This document shows positions 24,603-36,500 of a DNA stretch of 64,000 nucleotides, one piece after another. The notes beneath the pieces were generated by a model. It ran no database searches. It was not told the DNA's origin and saw only the letters and a list, made by a program, of their open reading frames with translations. Source of the stretch: Hirsutella rhossiliensis. Lineage: Eukaryota > Ascomycota > Sordariomycetes > Hypocreales > Ophiocordycipitaceae. The stretch is taken from assembly GCF_020360975.1 (NCBI RefSeq), contig NW_025408672.1, forward strand, positions 2,418,001-2,482,000. Reading direction: 5' to 3'. Within the stretch, counting starts at the first letter, position 1. Each line of letters starts with the position of its first letter. Made by a program: the position numbers and the translations under genes.

Positions 24603-25651
24603 TCTTAAGGTATATAAGTAAAAGCGGAAATTTAGAAATTAAGGAATTATATAAGATTATATAATAAAGAGGAAGAAGGAGTATAAGGTAGGATTTATAA
24701 TAGAATTTATTAGTAGTATATTAGTATATAGATATCGCGAAGCGTAGCCTAATTTCGTAGTTCTTAGAGATATCCCTTAGTACGAGGGACCTAGGAAGCT
24801 AAAAAATAGGTTTTAAGGAAAGAGCTAAAAGGAGGTATAAAGAGGAGGGTAGGGGTAAGAGGGGAAGTAGAAGTAGCGATAGCTTCCTATAAAAGTAGCG
24901 AGAGATAAGATAGATATACTAGTAACGGCTAGAAAGGAGGGGAAAAACCGGTAAAAAGCTTAGTAGTCGAAAGGATATTAGTAGCTTCTTTAAGTAGGAT
25001 CTTCTTTATTAATTTAGATGCTAAATAGATATAAAGAGGGGCGTTAGATAGAGGAAAGAAGGATAATTAAGGCAATATAATAATTACTCCCTTACTATAA
25101 TTACTGCTCCTATAAGAATTAAATACCTCTGCCCTACCTATCTAACCCCTTACTTTTACTTTTACCTTTATATATTTTATATATACTTCTTATATCTCTC
25201 TTTACGAGAATATAAGAGGTGTTAAAGTTAATAATTCTCTCTCTATCTACTAGCGGATATACTGTCTTATATAGATAATTATAGCTAAACGGAAGAACCT
25301 TTAGGGACTAGATTTAAGCTACCGTATAGCCCTAAGACTAAGGAATTTAATAATACCTCGAGGATATTAAGAAGTATCTTAGTTCTACTAATATTCGTGT
25401 TTAAGGGAGGTTGGTCGACCTAGTATTCTTAAGAGGTCTTAGCTAGTATTCTAAGCTAGCTCTATTTCTTCGATTCCCGATTATACGATAACCGGCAACC
25501 TATTTAATATATAATAATATATAAAATAACGAGCGATTCTTACTCTATTATATAGGATTTTATCTATAATTAATATACTACTTATTAGCTTATATAATTA
25601 GGAGATTATATTATAGCTACTTTATTTATAGTAGGAACACCGTTCCTTATA
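24603..25651 (-). repeat. Copia-2 5' LTR, interrupted
   Basis: Partner of 12973-13540. After removal of the 477 bp Copia-1 solo LTR and its 5 bp duplication, 567 bp remain, nearly the same length. It ends CCTTATA at a TATAT target in a (TA)n stretch. Confidence 0.92.
24733..25209 (+). repeat. Solo Copia-1 LTR in Copia-2 LTR
   Basis: 477 bp Copia-1 LTR in the opposite orientation to the nested full copy. It begins TATCGCGAAG and ends TTTACGAGA, with 5 bp flanks ATAGA (24728-24732) and ATATA (25210-25214). The empty site is seen in the other Copia-2 LTR near 13099. A solo LTR is what LTR-LTR recombination leaves behind. Confidence 0.93.
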
Positions 25652-25656
25652 TATAT

Positions 25657-26633
25657 ATATATATACTCCCTTAAAGGGCTATAAACTTAGTTAGCTAATA
25701 TATAAGGATAATATAAAGAATCCTATAAGACCTTATACTAAATATCTATAAGAATTTCCTTAATAATATAAGTATTAAAGGGCCTAATATAATATATAAT
25801 AATAAAGAGGTAGCGCTAAGAGTAAGGAGATTTATCTTAAAATACCTTATTAACCTTAATAAAGTCTTAGTTAACGTTAAACTCTTTAGTTATATAATTA
25901 TAAGAGCTAAATTAAAATTCTATTAATAGGTAACTAAAGTTATTAGTTATATTTATAGAATAAATAAAAGGTGCCTTATAAAGGCTAAAGTTATTAAGAT
26001 TAAGGAATAGATAAGATACCTTAATATAATATATATTAAAGCTTTCCTTAGTATTATAAGATACTATTAAATCTAGATTAAATAGTTTACTATCTTAGTA
26101 AAACCCTCTATAGACCTATTAAAGAAAGATATTTACTAAGAGTAAGGAGATAAATAAGTAAAAGTAATAGCTACTTTTAAGGAAGCTATTATTAATCTAG
26201 TCCTTTTAGTATCTCTTAATATTAGCTTAGGAAGAGGAGATATTATTCTAATATATAATACTAGTTTACTTAGCTAAGAAGTAGTTTTAAAATAAATCGT
26301 TAATAAAAAGAAGCGCCTTATAAGGTTTAAAAGTAAAATATAGTTACTAATATAAACTAAATATAATATAATAAAGAGGGAGTATAAGGCTATATTAAGT
26401 ATACTTAGGAGACTAAGAATATACTTATAAAGCGTATATTTAATCTTAGAGACTAATATATAGGGCTTAGTCGATTAATTAAAAGGTGCCTTTAAAGACG
26501 TTCTTAGAGCTATAGTAACTTACTAAAAAGCTATATTTTCCTCTTTAACTTTACTATATAATATACTAAAGGTAAGAAGAATAGTATAGCTAATAGACTC
26601 TTAAGAAAGCTTAAAAGGCCTTTCAATATATTA
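25657..26633 (+). pseudogene. Gypsy-2 copy A, reverse transcriptase C-terminal half and RNase H
   Basis: Continuation of 12577-12972. One frame reads through with few stops and gives FLNNISIKGP, then YNNKEVALRVRRF and KYLINLNKVLVNV. This matches the FLDDIGVKGP..YNNEEVAPGVRRF block of fungal Ty3/gypsy RT. The two catalytic Asp codons have both become Asn (25762-25767) by G-to-A change. Downstream sequence aligns with the connection/RNase H region of copy B (44400-45375). It is interrupted by the tRNA-headed insertion at 26634. Confidence 0.9.
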
Positions 26634-27400
26634 TTATAAAGATTATACTAGTAACCTATCTAGAGGTATCTAGAACTTCGACGTTAAATAAGAGGGAAAA
26701 ACTAAAGTACTTAAAGGAAAACCCTCCCCTCTTTTATAGCTAGTCCGCCCTTATACTAAGTCGCGGTTATAATATATAGGAATCTTACGCCGGCTATCTT
26801 AGGTATCGTTATAGTTAGTCGCAATCGTATTAGCCCTACTATAAAGTAACCTTAGAAAGTAACTCCTTTACGTACGCGGGGTATATAGCGTTAATCGGTA
26901 GTACGAGCGTTTTCTAGTTAACGGTTAATAGTTAATTATATAATTATCTCCGACCTTATCTTATAACGATATCTTTCTAAGCTCTAACTTATTTTTCCGC
27001 TATAAGGCTTAGCGGGCTATTTTTATTAATACTAGCCTTTAGCTAGGCCGGTAGTCGGGTTATTATACCGGCTTCGCGCTATACTTATTAAGTTACTAGT
27101 ATCGGCCCTAGGTTTTTATTTTCCTAGTTAGGGGGCCCGGACTAGGGTTAAGGGGGAGGTCTTAACGAATTCGTCGCTAGGTCTAAGTAGGCGAGGTCTA
27201 GGCCGGCCTACTTATAGCGGGGCTCGACTACTAGTATATTTATAAGCGCTTCTAAAAGCGCTAATTAGATAATTAATAAGTAGGTTAGCGTAGTCTACTA
27301 GTCTAACTAAAAATTAATCGTGCCCTTAGCTAGATTCGAACCGACTCTAGTATTATAGCTAGTAAGCTTCCTAGGTATATAACTACTATACTATAAGGGT
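26634..27400 (-). mobile_element. tRNA-headed SINE-like insertion
   Basis: 767 bp insertion in Gypsy-2 flanked by a 15 bp direct repeat, CCTTTCAATATATTA at 26619-26633 and CCTTTTAATATATTA at 27401-27415 (one C/T difference). The uninterrupted site survives at about 45355-45370. On the minus strand the insertion begins exactly with a tRNA-like sequence (27400 down to 27322), as a tRNA-derived SINE would. The long target duplication points to LINE-type target-primed integration. The body is RIP-affected but richer in CpG than Gypsy-2, and no coding frame was found. No second copy occurs in the window. At 767 bp it is long for a SINE, so a chimeric or LINE-tailed retroposon is possible. Confidence 0.7.
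27322..27400 (-). tRNA. tRNA-like head of the SINE-like insertion (degenerate)
   Basis: 79 nt. The acceptor stem pairs CCCTTA (5') with TAAGGG (3'). The D-arm has a GTAT/ATAC stem and A-box-like TAGTATAGTAG (TAGTATAGTGG with one RIP change). The B-box GGTTCGAATC is intact in a T-arm. The anticodon arm is about 6 nt longer than normal and I could not fold it or name an anticodon, so this is a promoter-bearing relic and not a working tRNA gene. Position 1 coincides with the insertion boundary. Confidence 0.6.
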
Positions 27401-27415
27401 CCTTTTAATATATTA

Positions 27416-27471
27416 AATAGGAAAAAAAAAGATAATATTAAAAAGTTTATAAACTTTTACTTAAATATAAT
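27416..27471 (+). pseudogene. Gypsy-2 copy A, short pol remnant
   Basis: 56 bp matching copy B near 45370-45423 (GACTTTTACTTAAATATA-like). It lies between the SINE-like insertion and the next Copia-1. The Gypsy-2 continuation beyond that Copia-1 is missing. Confidence 0.8.
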
Positions 27472-27952
27472 TCTCGTAAAGAGAGATATAAGAAGTATAT
27501 AAAAATATATAAAGGTAAAATTAAAAGTAAGGGGTCGGATAGGTAGGGCAGAGAGATTTAATTCTTACGGGAGCAGTAATTAAGGCAGGGGAGTAATTAT
27601 TATATTGCCTTAATTATCCTTCTTTCCTCTATCTAACGCCCCTCTTTATACCTATCTAGTATCTCGATTAATAAGGAAGATCCTACTTAAAGAAGCTACT
27701 AATATCCTTTCGACTACCGAGCTTTTTACCGGTTTTTCCCCTCCTTTCTAGCCGTTACCGGCCTATCCGTCTTATCTCTCGCTACCTCTATAGGAAGCAA
27801 TCGCTACTTCTACTTCCCCTTATACCCCTACCCTCCTTTCTATACCTCTTTTTAGCTCTTTCTTCCTTCTTCTATACCGGGTGTTTTTAGCTTCCTTAGT
27901 CCCTCGTACTAAGGGATATCTCCGAGAACTACGAAATAGGCTACGCTTGACA
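27472..27952 (-). repeat. Copia-1e 3' LTR
   Basis: 481 bp LTR beginning TCTCGTAAAG. The inner edge is followed by the reverse of the CTAAGGAGTG polypurine tract. Confidence 0.92.
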
Positions 27953-30900
27953 CACTCCTTAGCTATAGCCTGCCCCTTAAGGGCATAGCTAATATAGCTT
28001 CGGGCTAGTAAGCGTATAGAGAAGGTTCTTAGCTCTATACTTCTCCCTTTACTCGAGGAAAGTAGGGGCCCTTTTAGGTCCCTAGGCTCTTTTAGACCTA
28101 CTTAAGGAAAAGGGGCCTAAAGAGGGGAAAGTCCTATAAGAAAAGGGGGAAAAACCTAATTAAAATAGGGGGCCCTCTAAAGGGAAAAGCCTCTTCCTTT
28201 TCTTCGGCTATAAACGTTACCTTCTTATACGTGCTATTAGCTCCTCTCGTAGACTCTTAAGGCGGGCCTCTAAGGATAGCTTTTCTTAAACGTCTTCTAG
28301 CCCTATTTACTATAAAAAGACAGCTAGCTTCTACTTTAGTAGGGGCTTCGTAAGACCGTCGGCTTTTATTAATGCCGTTAGAACCTAACGGACGGAAATA
28401 AGTCCCCTTTAGACCTCTTAGCGTAACTAATGCTAGTAAATATCGATATACCGTAGCCGGGTTAATAGCTTACTATTTTCCTCTATAAGAATCCGTATAG
28501 TCTACGTATTATCGTATTCTATAGCTAATAGGGACGGAATTTATAGTCGTAATAATATTAGTAGCTAGCTAAGGAAAATCGCTTCTTTTAACGCTTCTAA
28601 AAGAGCTAGTAGCTCTGCCTCTATACTTAAAGTTATAACGGTAGCTTATTTCGAAGCTCTCTAAGCAATAGTTCCTCTAAAAAGGGATATAATATACCCC
28701 TATAAGCTCTTTCTATCTAAAGAATTATCTATAAAGGACGAATCGCTCGAATAGAGGAAGATTTCTATAGCTTATTTCTTCCTTTTTAGCCCTCCTAGGC
28801 ATAGACTATATAATCTCGTTAAATAGGGATAAAGGATAGCTTTATCTGCTGCTTCTTAATGCCTAGGGCTAGGATTCTAGTTATACCTAGCTAGCCGGGA
28901 GACCGTAAAAGAGATATCCGGTCTAGTAGAAATAGCTAAAAAAAGTAGGGAGCCTACCTTCTATTAATATTAGTGTTTCTCTTACTCCCTAGCTTAAAAG
29001 GACGGATTAGGTAAAAGCTCTTTATTTAATATAGGCGTAGAGGGAAGCTTCTTATCGAGGGAATTAAGGAGGAATTTATAAGCGACCTTATCGATATAGG
29101 CGTCCTAGGTAAGCTAGATAGTCCGTTAGGACCTATTCCTAAGGATTCGTATCCCTAAGAACCACTTTAGCTCCCCTAGCCTAGTTATCTTATACCTTTA
29201 TTATAGGCCTTATATAGCCTCCCTAGTAGTAGCTTCTTCCTCTTTTAGGTAGGCCTAGATAATATTATCGACGTAGAAGAAGACTATGATTTTACCCTTC
29301 TATATTATATATAGTTCCTAAGGGACTTTCTTAAAGCCTAGAGCTTCGACGGAACCTATTAAATACTATTGCTAAAGAAAGGGTAATCTTCGTAATCCGT
29401 ATAGAGCTTTCCTAAGCTATAGAACCTTTCCTAGCTATTAGAAGCTTAGTAGAAGGCGTATATAGATAACTTCTTCTTCCTTAAGTAGGTAGTTAATAAA
29501 GGCGTTAACTATATCTATTTAATCGAGTTTAAGGTCGAATTCTACTGCTATAGCTATAAGGGTCTAAAAAGATATCCCTACTAAGGTAGTTGCCCTAGTA
29601 GGAAGATCCCCTTTTTCCTACTAGTTCCTATAGATAACTAGCCGGGCTTTATACTTTTAAAGGAAGCTATGTTTATTAGTCTTATAGATAAAGACCTACT
29701 TATAGCTAAGGACCTATTTTCCTCTTGCTTTTTCCTTAAGGACCTCTTTAAAAGACCCTATCTCTTTATATAAGGCTAGGTGGTCTTTCTAGGCCTAGAA
29801 AAACTAGTCTTTAAAGGGGTGATTTTCTAGCTGCTTTTAGTTTACTAGTAGGTCCGGGAGGTTTCTTTTATATACCTTCCTTACTAATATTAGCTTAAAT
29901 AGCCGGCCTACTATAAACGCTCTATAGGAACCGTCTTCTATTAGCGTTAGGTAGAAGTTAGAAAAACGATCGAAATAGGGGAGAGGTTAGTCTTCTTTAG
30001 TATCCGTATCGGGCCCTATACCTTCCTTTGCTTCTTAAAGTAGGGATAAAAAGGCAGCTAGGTAATCCTTTAAGAGAGGTGCCTTTCCTACACCCTTAGG
30101 GGCCGAGATAGGAAGACTAACTAAAAAAGCTACTTTTAGATCTTCTTCTTACGTAAGAGGAGGCGTAGGTAGGTAGGCGTATTCTAGCTCTACCGCTTTT
30201 CTATAGTCTCCTTCTTCGTCTAGATTATCTAATCTAGTAGCTTCCTCTTCTTCTTCTTCGAAGTCGGCGTTATCCTCGACTACTTCGACGTCGGTTTCTT
30301 CTTTTATTTCCTTGTCTAGGACCTCTTCTTAAGACTATTAAGAAGGGGGAATTTAGATCTTCTAAATTAGCTAACGTTAAGAGAGTAAGAGGGGCTATTA
30401 ATACCTCTTTCTATCGAAAAAGCTAGATTCGTCGAAAATTATATCCCTAGTTAAAATAACCTTTTATAGAAGAAGAATCTAGATCCGGAAGATATTTATA
30501 GAATTATAACTAATAAGGTAACTAATAAAGGCTCTAAGATTAAGCTTTCTTTTCTTCTTCCTTTTTAGCTATATATCGGTAGTTATAGCGTATGCCTTAT
30601 AGCTATAGGCACGAAGGTAGGCTAGTAAGGCCTTCTTCTTCGTAAAGAGCTCGAGGGGGGATTTCTAGTCTATTCCTTAGGTTTTAAAAAGGGTCTCTAG
30701 GTCCCTATAGTCCCTTGGTCCCCTAGGGTCCCTTAGGGTCCGGTTCCGAAGGTAATAAGCGGTCTTAACGACTTCCCTCTAAAGGTCGTATAGAAGCTTT
30801 ATAGTAAGTCTTATCGTACGGGCCCTTTCTATTATAGCACCCCCTAATCTTTCTGCCCCTCCGTTCTAGGCCTAGGTATTCGGTGCTAACGGGAGGGTAA

Positions 30901-33326
30901 AATGCCACTTTCGAAGCTAATTTAAGATATCCTTCGTAAATAGCTCTCCGTTAGACCGTATCTTCTTTACCTCGTAGCTAAAGTAGGATTTTATCTAGTT
31001 AACGAAGTCCCGGAGGGTAGACTAGTTATACTTACTTAGGTAGGTCCGTAAGAAATAGGGGAAAACCATCCCTAAAAAAGCGTTTATAAAAAACATTACC
31101 CTAACGAAGCTTTCCTAGTCCCTAGAGACGTCGGTTTAATCGACCTAAATTTCCTTATACGGCTAGTCCGGCCGTAAAGGCGTTCGTCTAGAAATTCGTC
31201 TCTTAGTCTTTCCTTAGCTATAGTATTCGTATTCGACGGTCTTTAGGCCCCTTATTTATACGCCCTATTATTAGCCTAGCTTATATAAAGCTAGGGGGCC
31301 TAGGTAACTAAGTTATGCGTACTAAAGAAGACCGTCTCCTTAGGCTGCTAAAAGAGGGTCTTTTATAGTAGACCTATTCCTCCTAGTAGGGAAAGCTAAC
31401 TTCTTAAGTATTTCCTTACTATAAATAGGTTGGAATTCGAGAATAAATTAACCGAATTTCTCCTCGATAAGCCTAATAGTCTAATTCTTTTAGACTAGCC
31501 TCGTAGGCTTAGACGTTATATCCTAGAAGATTCCTTCCTCTCGAAGAAGGCGGAAGGAAATTAGGCTCGTTAAAAATCGAGGGTAAAAAGCTACCCTTTT
31601 TCTTCGAAGAATTTATATAGATCCGTTAGGTAATTTCATCGTAAAATTTACCCTTCTATATCCCTCTATCCGTACGGTTAATTCCCCGGTAATAAGATAT
31701 TCCTTTTATGCCTTCTTAAAGGACTAGAATTATAAGAGTATATTATAAATATCGAGGGAAGTACTAGAGTTAAGGATAGCTGATTTTCGTAGGGGATAAT
31801 TAGAGGGTTCTAACGGCTGGTTTTAGCCTTATTAATCCGTAGGGAAGACGAAGGCTGGATTTACTATACTAACGATTTTTCCTCGAATTTATAGCTCGAA
31901 TAAGGGCAGCGGCGTTAGTTACTATTTCTTAGTAACCCGAATCTCGTCTATCTTCTTCTATAATAAGGGGTCCTCCTTAAGAGACTATTATACTATTTCT
32001 CGTAGCCTCTTTAAAGGGTTAATTCCTTTAGGTCGGTTTTCCTCGAAGACCTACTAGTAGTCTTCTAGCCGATAGGGCTTTTTATATACTTAGTAGGTAG
32101 GTCGATTCCCCCTTATACGTTATCTCTTCGAGGAATCCTCGTCCCTTTCTAGAAGGTCTATATAAAAACCCCCCCTTTTTACCCCTTATTACTAATTTTA
32201 ATAAAGAGGTTCGATTTCGACTAGTTCCCTGATTTTTCGACTAACGGACTAAAAGGTCTATTAGGGGACTAGTCGGGCCGGTCTAACTAACGGGACTAGG
32301 GCCGGGCCCGGAGTAAGAGGCGGAGCCGGGACCGGGGCAGCCGTTAAAGACGGGGTTAAGGCTCTCGAGGGAGGAGGAGCTAAAGGAGCAATAGCCGCAG
32401 CAGCAGCAGCGGGAGCCGCAGTAATAGGGGCTGCAGCAGCTACTAAGGCAGTAGGTCGAGCTGTCTAGGTCGAGTGCTAGCTACGAAGGAATAAGACTAC
32501 TTACTATTATACTCTAGTAGCCTCTTCGTTTAGTTCCTAGCTAGCTTCTCGAAAGATAGTCGAGTAACCGTTACTAATAGGCTTTATTAGTAGGGATATA
32601 TCCTATAGCTACTAGCCGGAAAGAGCTTCTATAAGGAAGTATTAGTTAGCTTCTTCGAGGATTTCTTCCTACGTAGCTAGCTACGACGAAGCTAGTAGGT
32701 TTCTAGTAGAGAAGGCTCCTAGATATACCGTATAGGTCTTCCTAATACGGTTAGTTATATAGCCCCTCGAGGGAGCTATCGAGGTCTCGAGCTTTAAAAG
32801 CTACTACCTAAGAGTCTCTTCCTCTCGAAGAGAGATTAGCTTTATAGTACTAACGGATTCTATTATCGCTATACGAGCAGTAGTTAGTAGCTTTGTTTCG
32901 TAGAGGTATTCCTTTCGATAACTTTCGTAGTTACCTAAGGTAGTAGAAAAAGCTCTCTATTATATAGAGGTTAGCTCGGAGAAGAGGGTAGCTCCCTCTA
33001 TAAAGTCCGTTGCCCTAGGACAAAGAGGGGGCTCGAGTAGGTCCTACTTATTAGAGAAGACTAAATTATAGATAGTTCTATCTATACGAGCCCGTAGCTC
33101 CTTTACCTACTTATCCTAATCTTAGGGCTCTATAAGAATCGTCCTATAGACCGTAGGGATAGTAGAGGAGTCGATTTTCGTTATTATTATAGGGAAAGGT
33201 AGAAAAGTCGGTTAAAAATCGACTTTTCTAGTAAGAGGGGTAAAAGGAAGCTACGAGGGATATAAGAAAGGTGCCTTTTATAGCAGCTAGAAGGTATAGG
33301 AATTCTATTCCTCCCGGGCTTATAAC
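27953..33326 (-). pseudogene. Copia-1e gag-pol, disrupted but undeleted
   Basis: Complete-length internal region without the two deletions of copy a. RNase H is near 28590-28640, the RT active site (YVDN) is at 29264-29275, the integrase C-terminal part is near 30430-30600, and the Gag knuckle region of the C-x2-C-x3-H-x4-C type is near 32055-32095. Numerous stops occur. The Ala/Pro-rich Gag tract from GCA/GCC repeats is at about 32390-32440. Confidence 0.9.
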
Positions 33327-33525
33327 TCTCGCGAAGAGAGATATAAGAAGTATATAAAAATATATAAAGGTAAAATTAAAAGTAAGGGGTCGGATAGGTA
33401 GGGCAAAGAGATTTAATTCTTATAGGAGCAGCAATTAAGGCAAGGGAGTAATTATTATATTGCCTTAATTATCCTTCTTTCCTCTATCTAACGCCCCTCT
33501 TTATACCCGTTTAGTATCTCGATTA
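33327..33525 (-). repeat. Copia-1e 5' LTR, truncated
   Basis: First 199 bp (plus-strand order) of the LTR, beginning TCTCGCGAAG. It aligns with other copies up to GTATCTCGATTA and then switches without a duplication to Gypsy-1 RT sequence, so the junction is a deletion or rearrangement and not a clean insertion. Confidence 0.9.
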
Positions 33526-36500
33526 TATCTAAGAAGATTAGGATATTATCTAAGTATACTACTATAAAGATATCTAAGTATTCGCGTAGGATATTATTAA
33601 TTATCCGTTAGAAGGTAGCTAGTATATTTATAAGTCTAAATAGTATTACTAGATATTCGAATAGTCCGAATTTCGTTTTAAAGGCTATTATCTATTCGCG
33701 TCTCTTTTTTATACGTATTAAATTATAGGCGCCTTTAAGGTTAAGGGCTATAAACTATTTTTTACTATATAGTCGATCTCGTAGTTCCGATATAAGCGGT
33801 AATAGTATTCGGTCCTTTATTATAATATCGTTTAAGCGTCTATAGTCGATAACTAGTCGTAGCTTACCGTTTTTCTTTAGAATAAATATAACTAGGTAGC
33901 CTGCTTCGGATATTAACGTTTATATATATCCCTTTTATAGGTTCTCGTTAAGGTAGTCGCGTAGCGTTTATAGTTGCTTTTCGTTTAGGTTATAGATTTT
34001 ATAGAACGTCGGCGTTATTCTATCCTTAAGATAAATTTTATAGTCCTATTAGCTATATTTAGGTAACCCTATCTCAAGTTCTTCCTTAAAGAGTTTATTA
34101 TATTTCTAGTATTCCTAGGGGATATTCTTTATTCTATCTTATAGGCTTTATTCTTTCTTTTAAGAGCTAGTTTCTCTTAACTCGAGCTCTTTATTAATTT
34201 ATTTAAGGTCTTTCCTTAGAGTAGCAATAACTCTTTAGATCTTTATATTATATCCTTTATTCTATTTATATCGGATACTAGGTTATATAGCCGTATTAGT
34301 TAGTATATAGGTCTTATTAGTCGATTTTATTATATCCGCTAGTTCGGTTACTATTTTTATTTATATCGCTAAAGCCCGTAATAATTTATTTAAACGGTTA
34401 TCCCTTTTATCCTATTTAGTAGCTAAATTATCGTAAAATTTTACTTTCTCTTAAATCTACTAGTCCTAGAAACTTATGTCTTCGTTCTAATATAGCTAGC
34501 TAGTTTTCTAGTTAATTAGTAGGTTGCTCTCCTATAGCTATAGAAGCCTTAATATAAGGTTATATTCTCTAATATCTATAATATTAAAGTTAACTTATTT
34601 ATTATAGCCTTAGATATTAATATCGAGGTAATTAATCTCTATATTAATAATTCTATTATTATAGTTAAAGGCCTCTCCTTCGATATTTATAAGTTTATAT
34701 AGATCTTTCTTATATCTCTATATAAGTTAGTAACGATTAATAACTCTAGGTAAAACGTAATTGCCTATCGCGCTATAGTCTAAAAGTATACGCGCGTAAT
34801 ATCCCGCGATTTAGATATCTAATACTATTTAGTCGCTATAGCTTACCGTTGCTATATATAGGGTCCTTAGATCTTATCGTATCGTGCTAGTCTATAGCCC
34901 TTTTATAAATAGCGTACCTCGTTTTTTACTTAGTCCTTATTCTTTTTATTTAGGTATTCTTCTTTAATTTATTATTAATATTATTTCTTTATATTTTTAT
35001 TATATAGTATTATATCGGGGTTTAAGAGACTAATTTCTTATAGCTAATCGAAGATTTCTTATTTCTTAACGCTATATTATTTATATTATACTACTTCGTA
35101 GTTAATTACGTACTATGCTTTATAATTCTATTCGTTTTTATATTAAAGGTCGAGTTTTCGTTCTATGTCTTTTTATTTTTACGTAGTATTTCTATATTAA
35201 TTCTTCCTTAGTTAAATACGGCTTATAGCCTTCGTATATATTACTAATAATCTTTTAGTATACCGTTATATTATTTATACTATGCTTATGCTTTTTCGTG
35301 TTTATAAACTCTATAGTTTAGGTATATATATTCGTTATAATCTTCTTCGTCGCATTTAACTTATTATATAAGTCTTTAGAAGATTAATAGTTTAGATGCC
35401 TTAGAGCGAGTATCGTTATACTATTCCTTTATTTTAGCGTGTTTATAGATTTTATATATCTCCGAAAGATATCTTATTAATAAACTGTAATTATCGCGGC
35501 ATTTAAGTAGCGTGCCGTAATCGGGTTCTAATAATATAACTTAGTCGTTTAGGTAGCGTTAATCGATTTTCTAGTAGTTTAGTTCTATGCTTAAGTAGGG
35601 TTTCGAAAGTACTTATCCTTCGAACCTAACTAAGAAGGCGTTATATCGTGCCTTTATCTAAAAGTATATTATATAATCTAGGTAGACGTATAATATATAT
35701 AAAATATACTTATAGTGCTTATAAGTAAGTAGTATTTATAGATTGTCTTTAAATTCTCCTTATAGTTACTATTTTTATTATAGAGCTATAAAGGTATCGA
35801 CTACGGCGATAGCTATAGCGTAGTCTCCTCCGCGTAGTGCCGGTTAATATCGAATTAATATAGCTTATTAGTTTTCTATAAGAATTTAAGGCGTTTATTA
35901 GGTTCTAATTTTAATTATTTCTTTAAATTCTTCGAAGTATAGAGCGTGTTCTCTAATTATAGTATTCTCCCTTAGTAGCGAGGGTAGTAGTATAAGTTCG
36001 TTCTCGTCTTCTATTTCTCTAGGTATTTCTTATTCTTTAAAGCTTATATCGTCGATACTTTATTATTCCTCCTTAGGTTATTATCTAAGTTTCGTAAGTA
36101 TAAGGGCTATGTCTATATCTTCTTTATTATATTATTTATAGACTGCCTATCGTTATTATCGATTTTTATTTTATATATCTTCCTAGAATTATTTACCGTT
36201 CTTCCTAATCTAGTCTTAGGAGACTCCTTTAAGATAAGGGTGTTCTAGTTCTACGAATTTAACTTATTTCTATATTTTAGGATCCCTTCGTTATATTATT
36301 ATAAGGGTTTTCTTTAGTAGCTTTAAGAACTATCTAGTACCGTTTTTATCGCTTAAATATACTATATATTCGTCGTCGTAGTATATAGTCTAACTAAGGA
36401 GTTTATACTTTAGTTCCTATCTATTAGTAGCGTTTAGGTGTTTCTTACCTTCTACGGCTAGTACCTAGTAGGTTTTCTTCTCCTTATAAGGTTATCTATA

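Larger units (their letters stand above)
12973..25651 (-). mobile_element. Copia-2 element, full-length host of nested insertions
   Basis: A second Ty1/copia family, inserted in Gypsy-2 with target duplication TATAT (12968-12972 and 25652-25656); the empty site is near 44393 in copy B. Removing the nested Copia-1 (17009-23147 plus duplication) and the solo LTR leaves about 6.05 kb. LTRs are about 568 bp, beginning TCTTAAGG and ending CCTTATA in plus-strand direction. Coding sense is minus: Gag at the right, then integrase, RT and RNase H to the left. The PBS on the minus strand is GGTTATAAGCC (about 24592-24602), again the initiator-tRNA-Met anticodon-arm type. The purine tract AAGGGAGGC abuts the left LTR. 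Confidence 0.92.
27472..33525 (-). mobile_element. Copia-1 copy e, right LTR truncated
   Basis: Minus-strand Ty1/copia element with a 481 bp left LTR (27472-27952), a complete internal region (27953-33326, 5374 bp) and a right LTR cut after about 199 bp at 33525, where Gypsy-1 pol begins abruptly. The left insertion site in Gypsy-2 is seen empty near 45424. The left LTR lost three bases at its end (CTTGACA in place of CTTCGCGACA). The element's RT reads Y-V-D-N (29264-29275), with the second Asp lost to RIP. Confidence 0.93.

Noticed and set aside
26690..27320. Possible host gene fragment in the CpG-richer part of the SINE-like insertion
   Set aside because: No open frame or splice-like structure, and the boundaries coincide with a retroposon insertion and its duplication.
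27322..27400. Functional tRNA gene
   Set aside because: The anticodon arm does not fold normally, the acceptor has a mismatch at position 1, and it sits at the head of an inserted retroposon.
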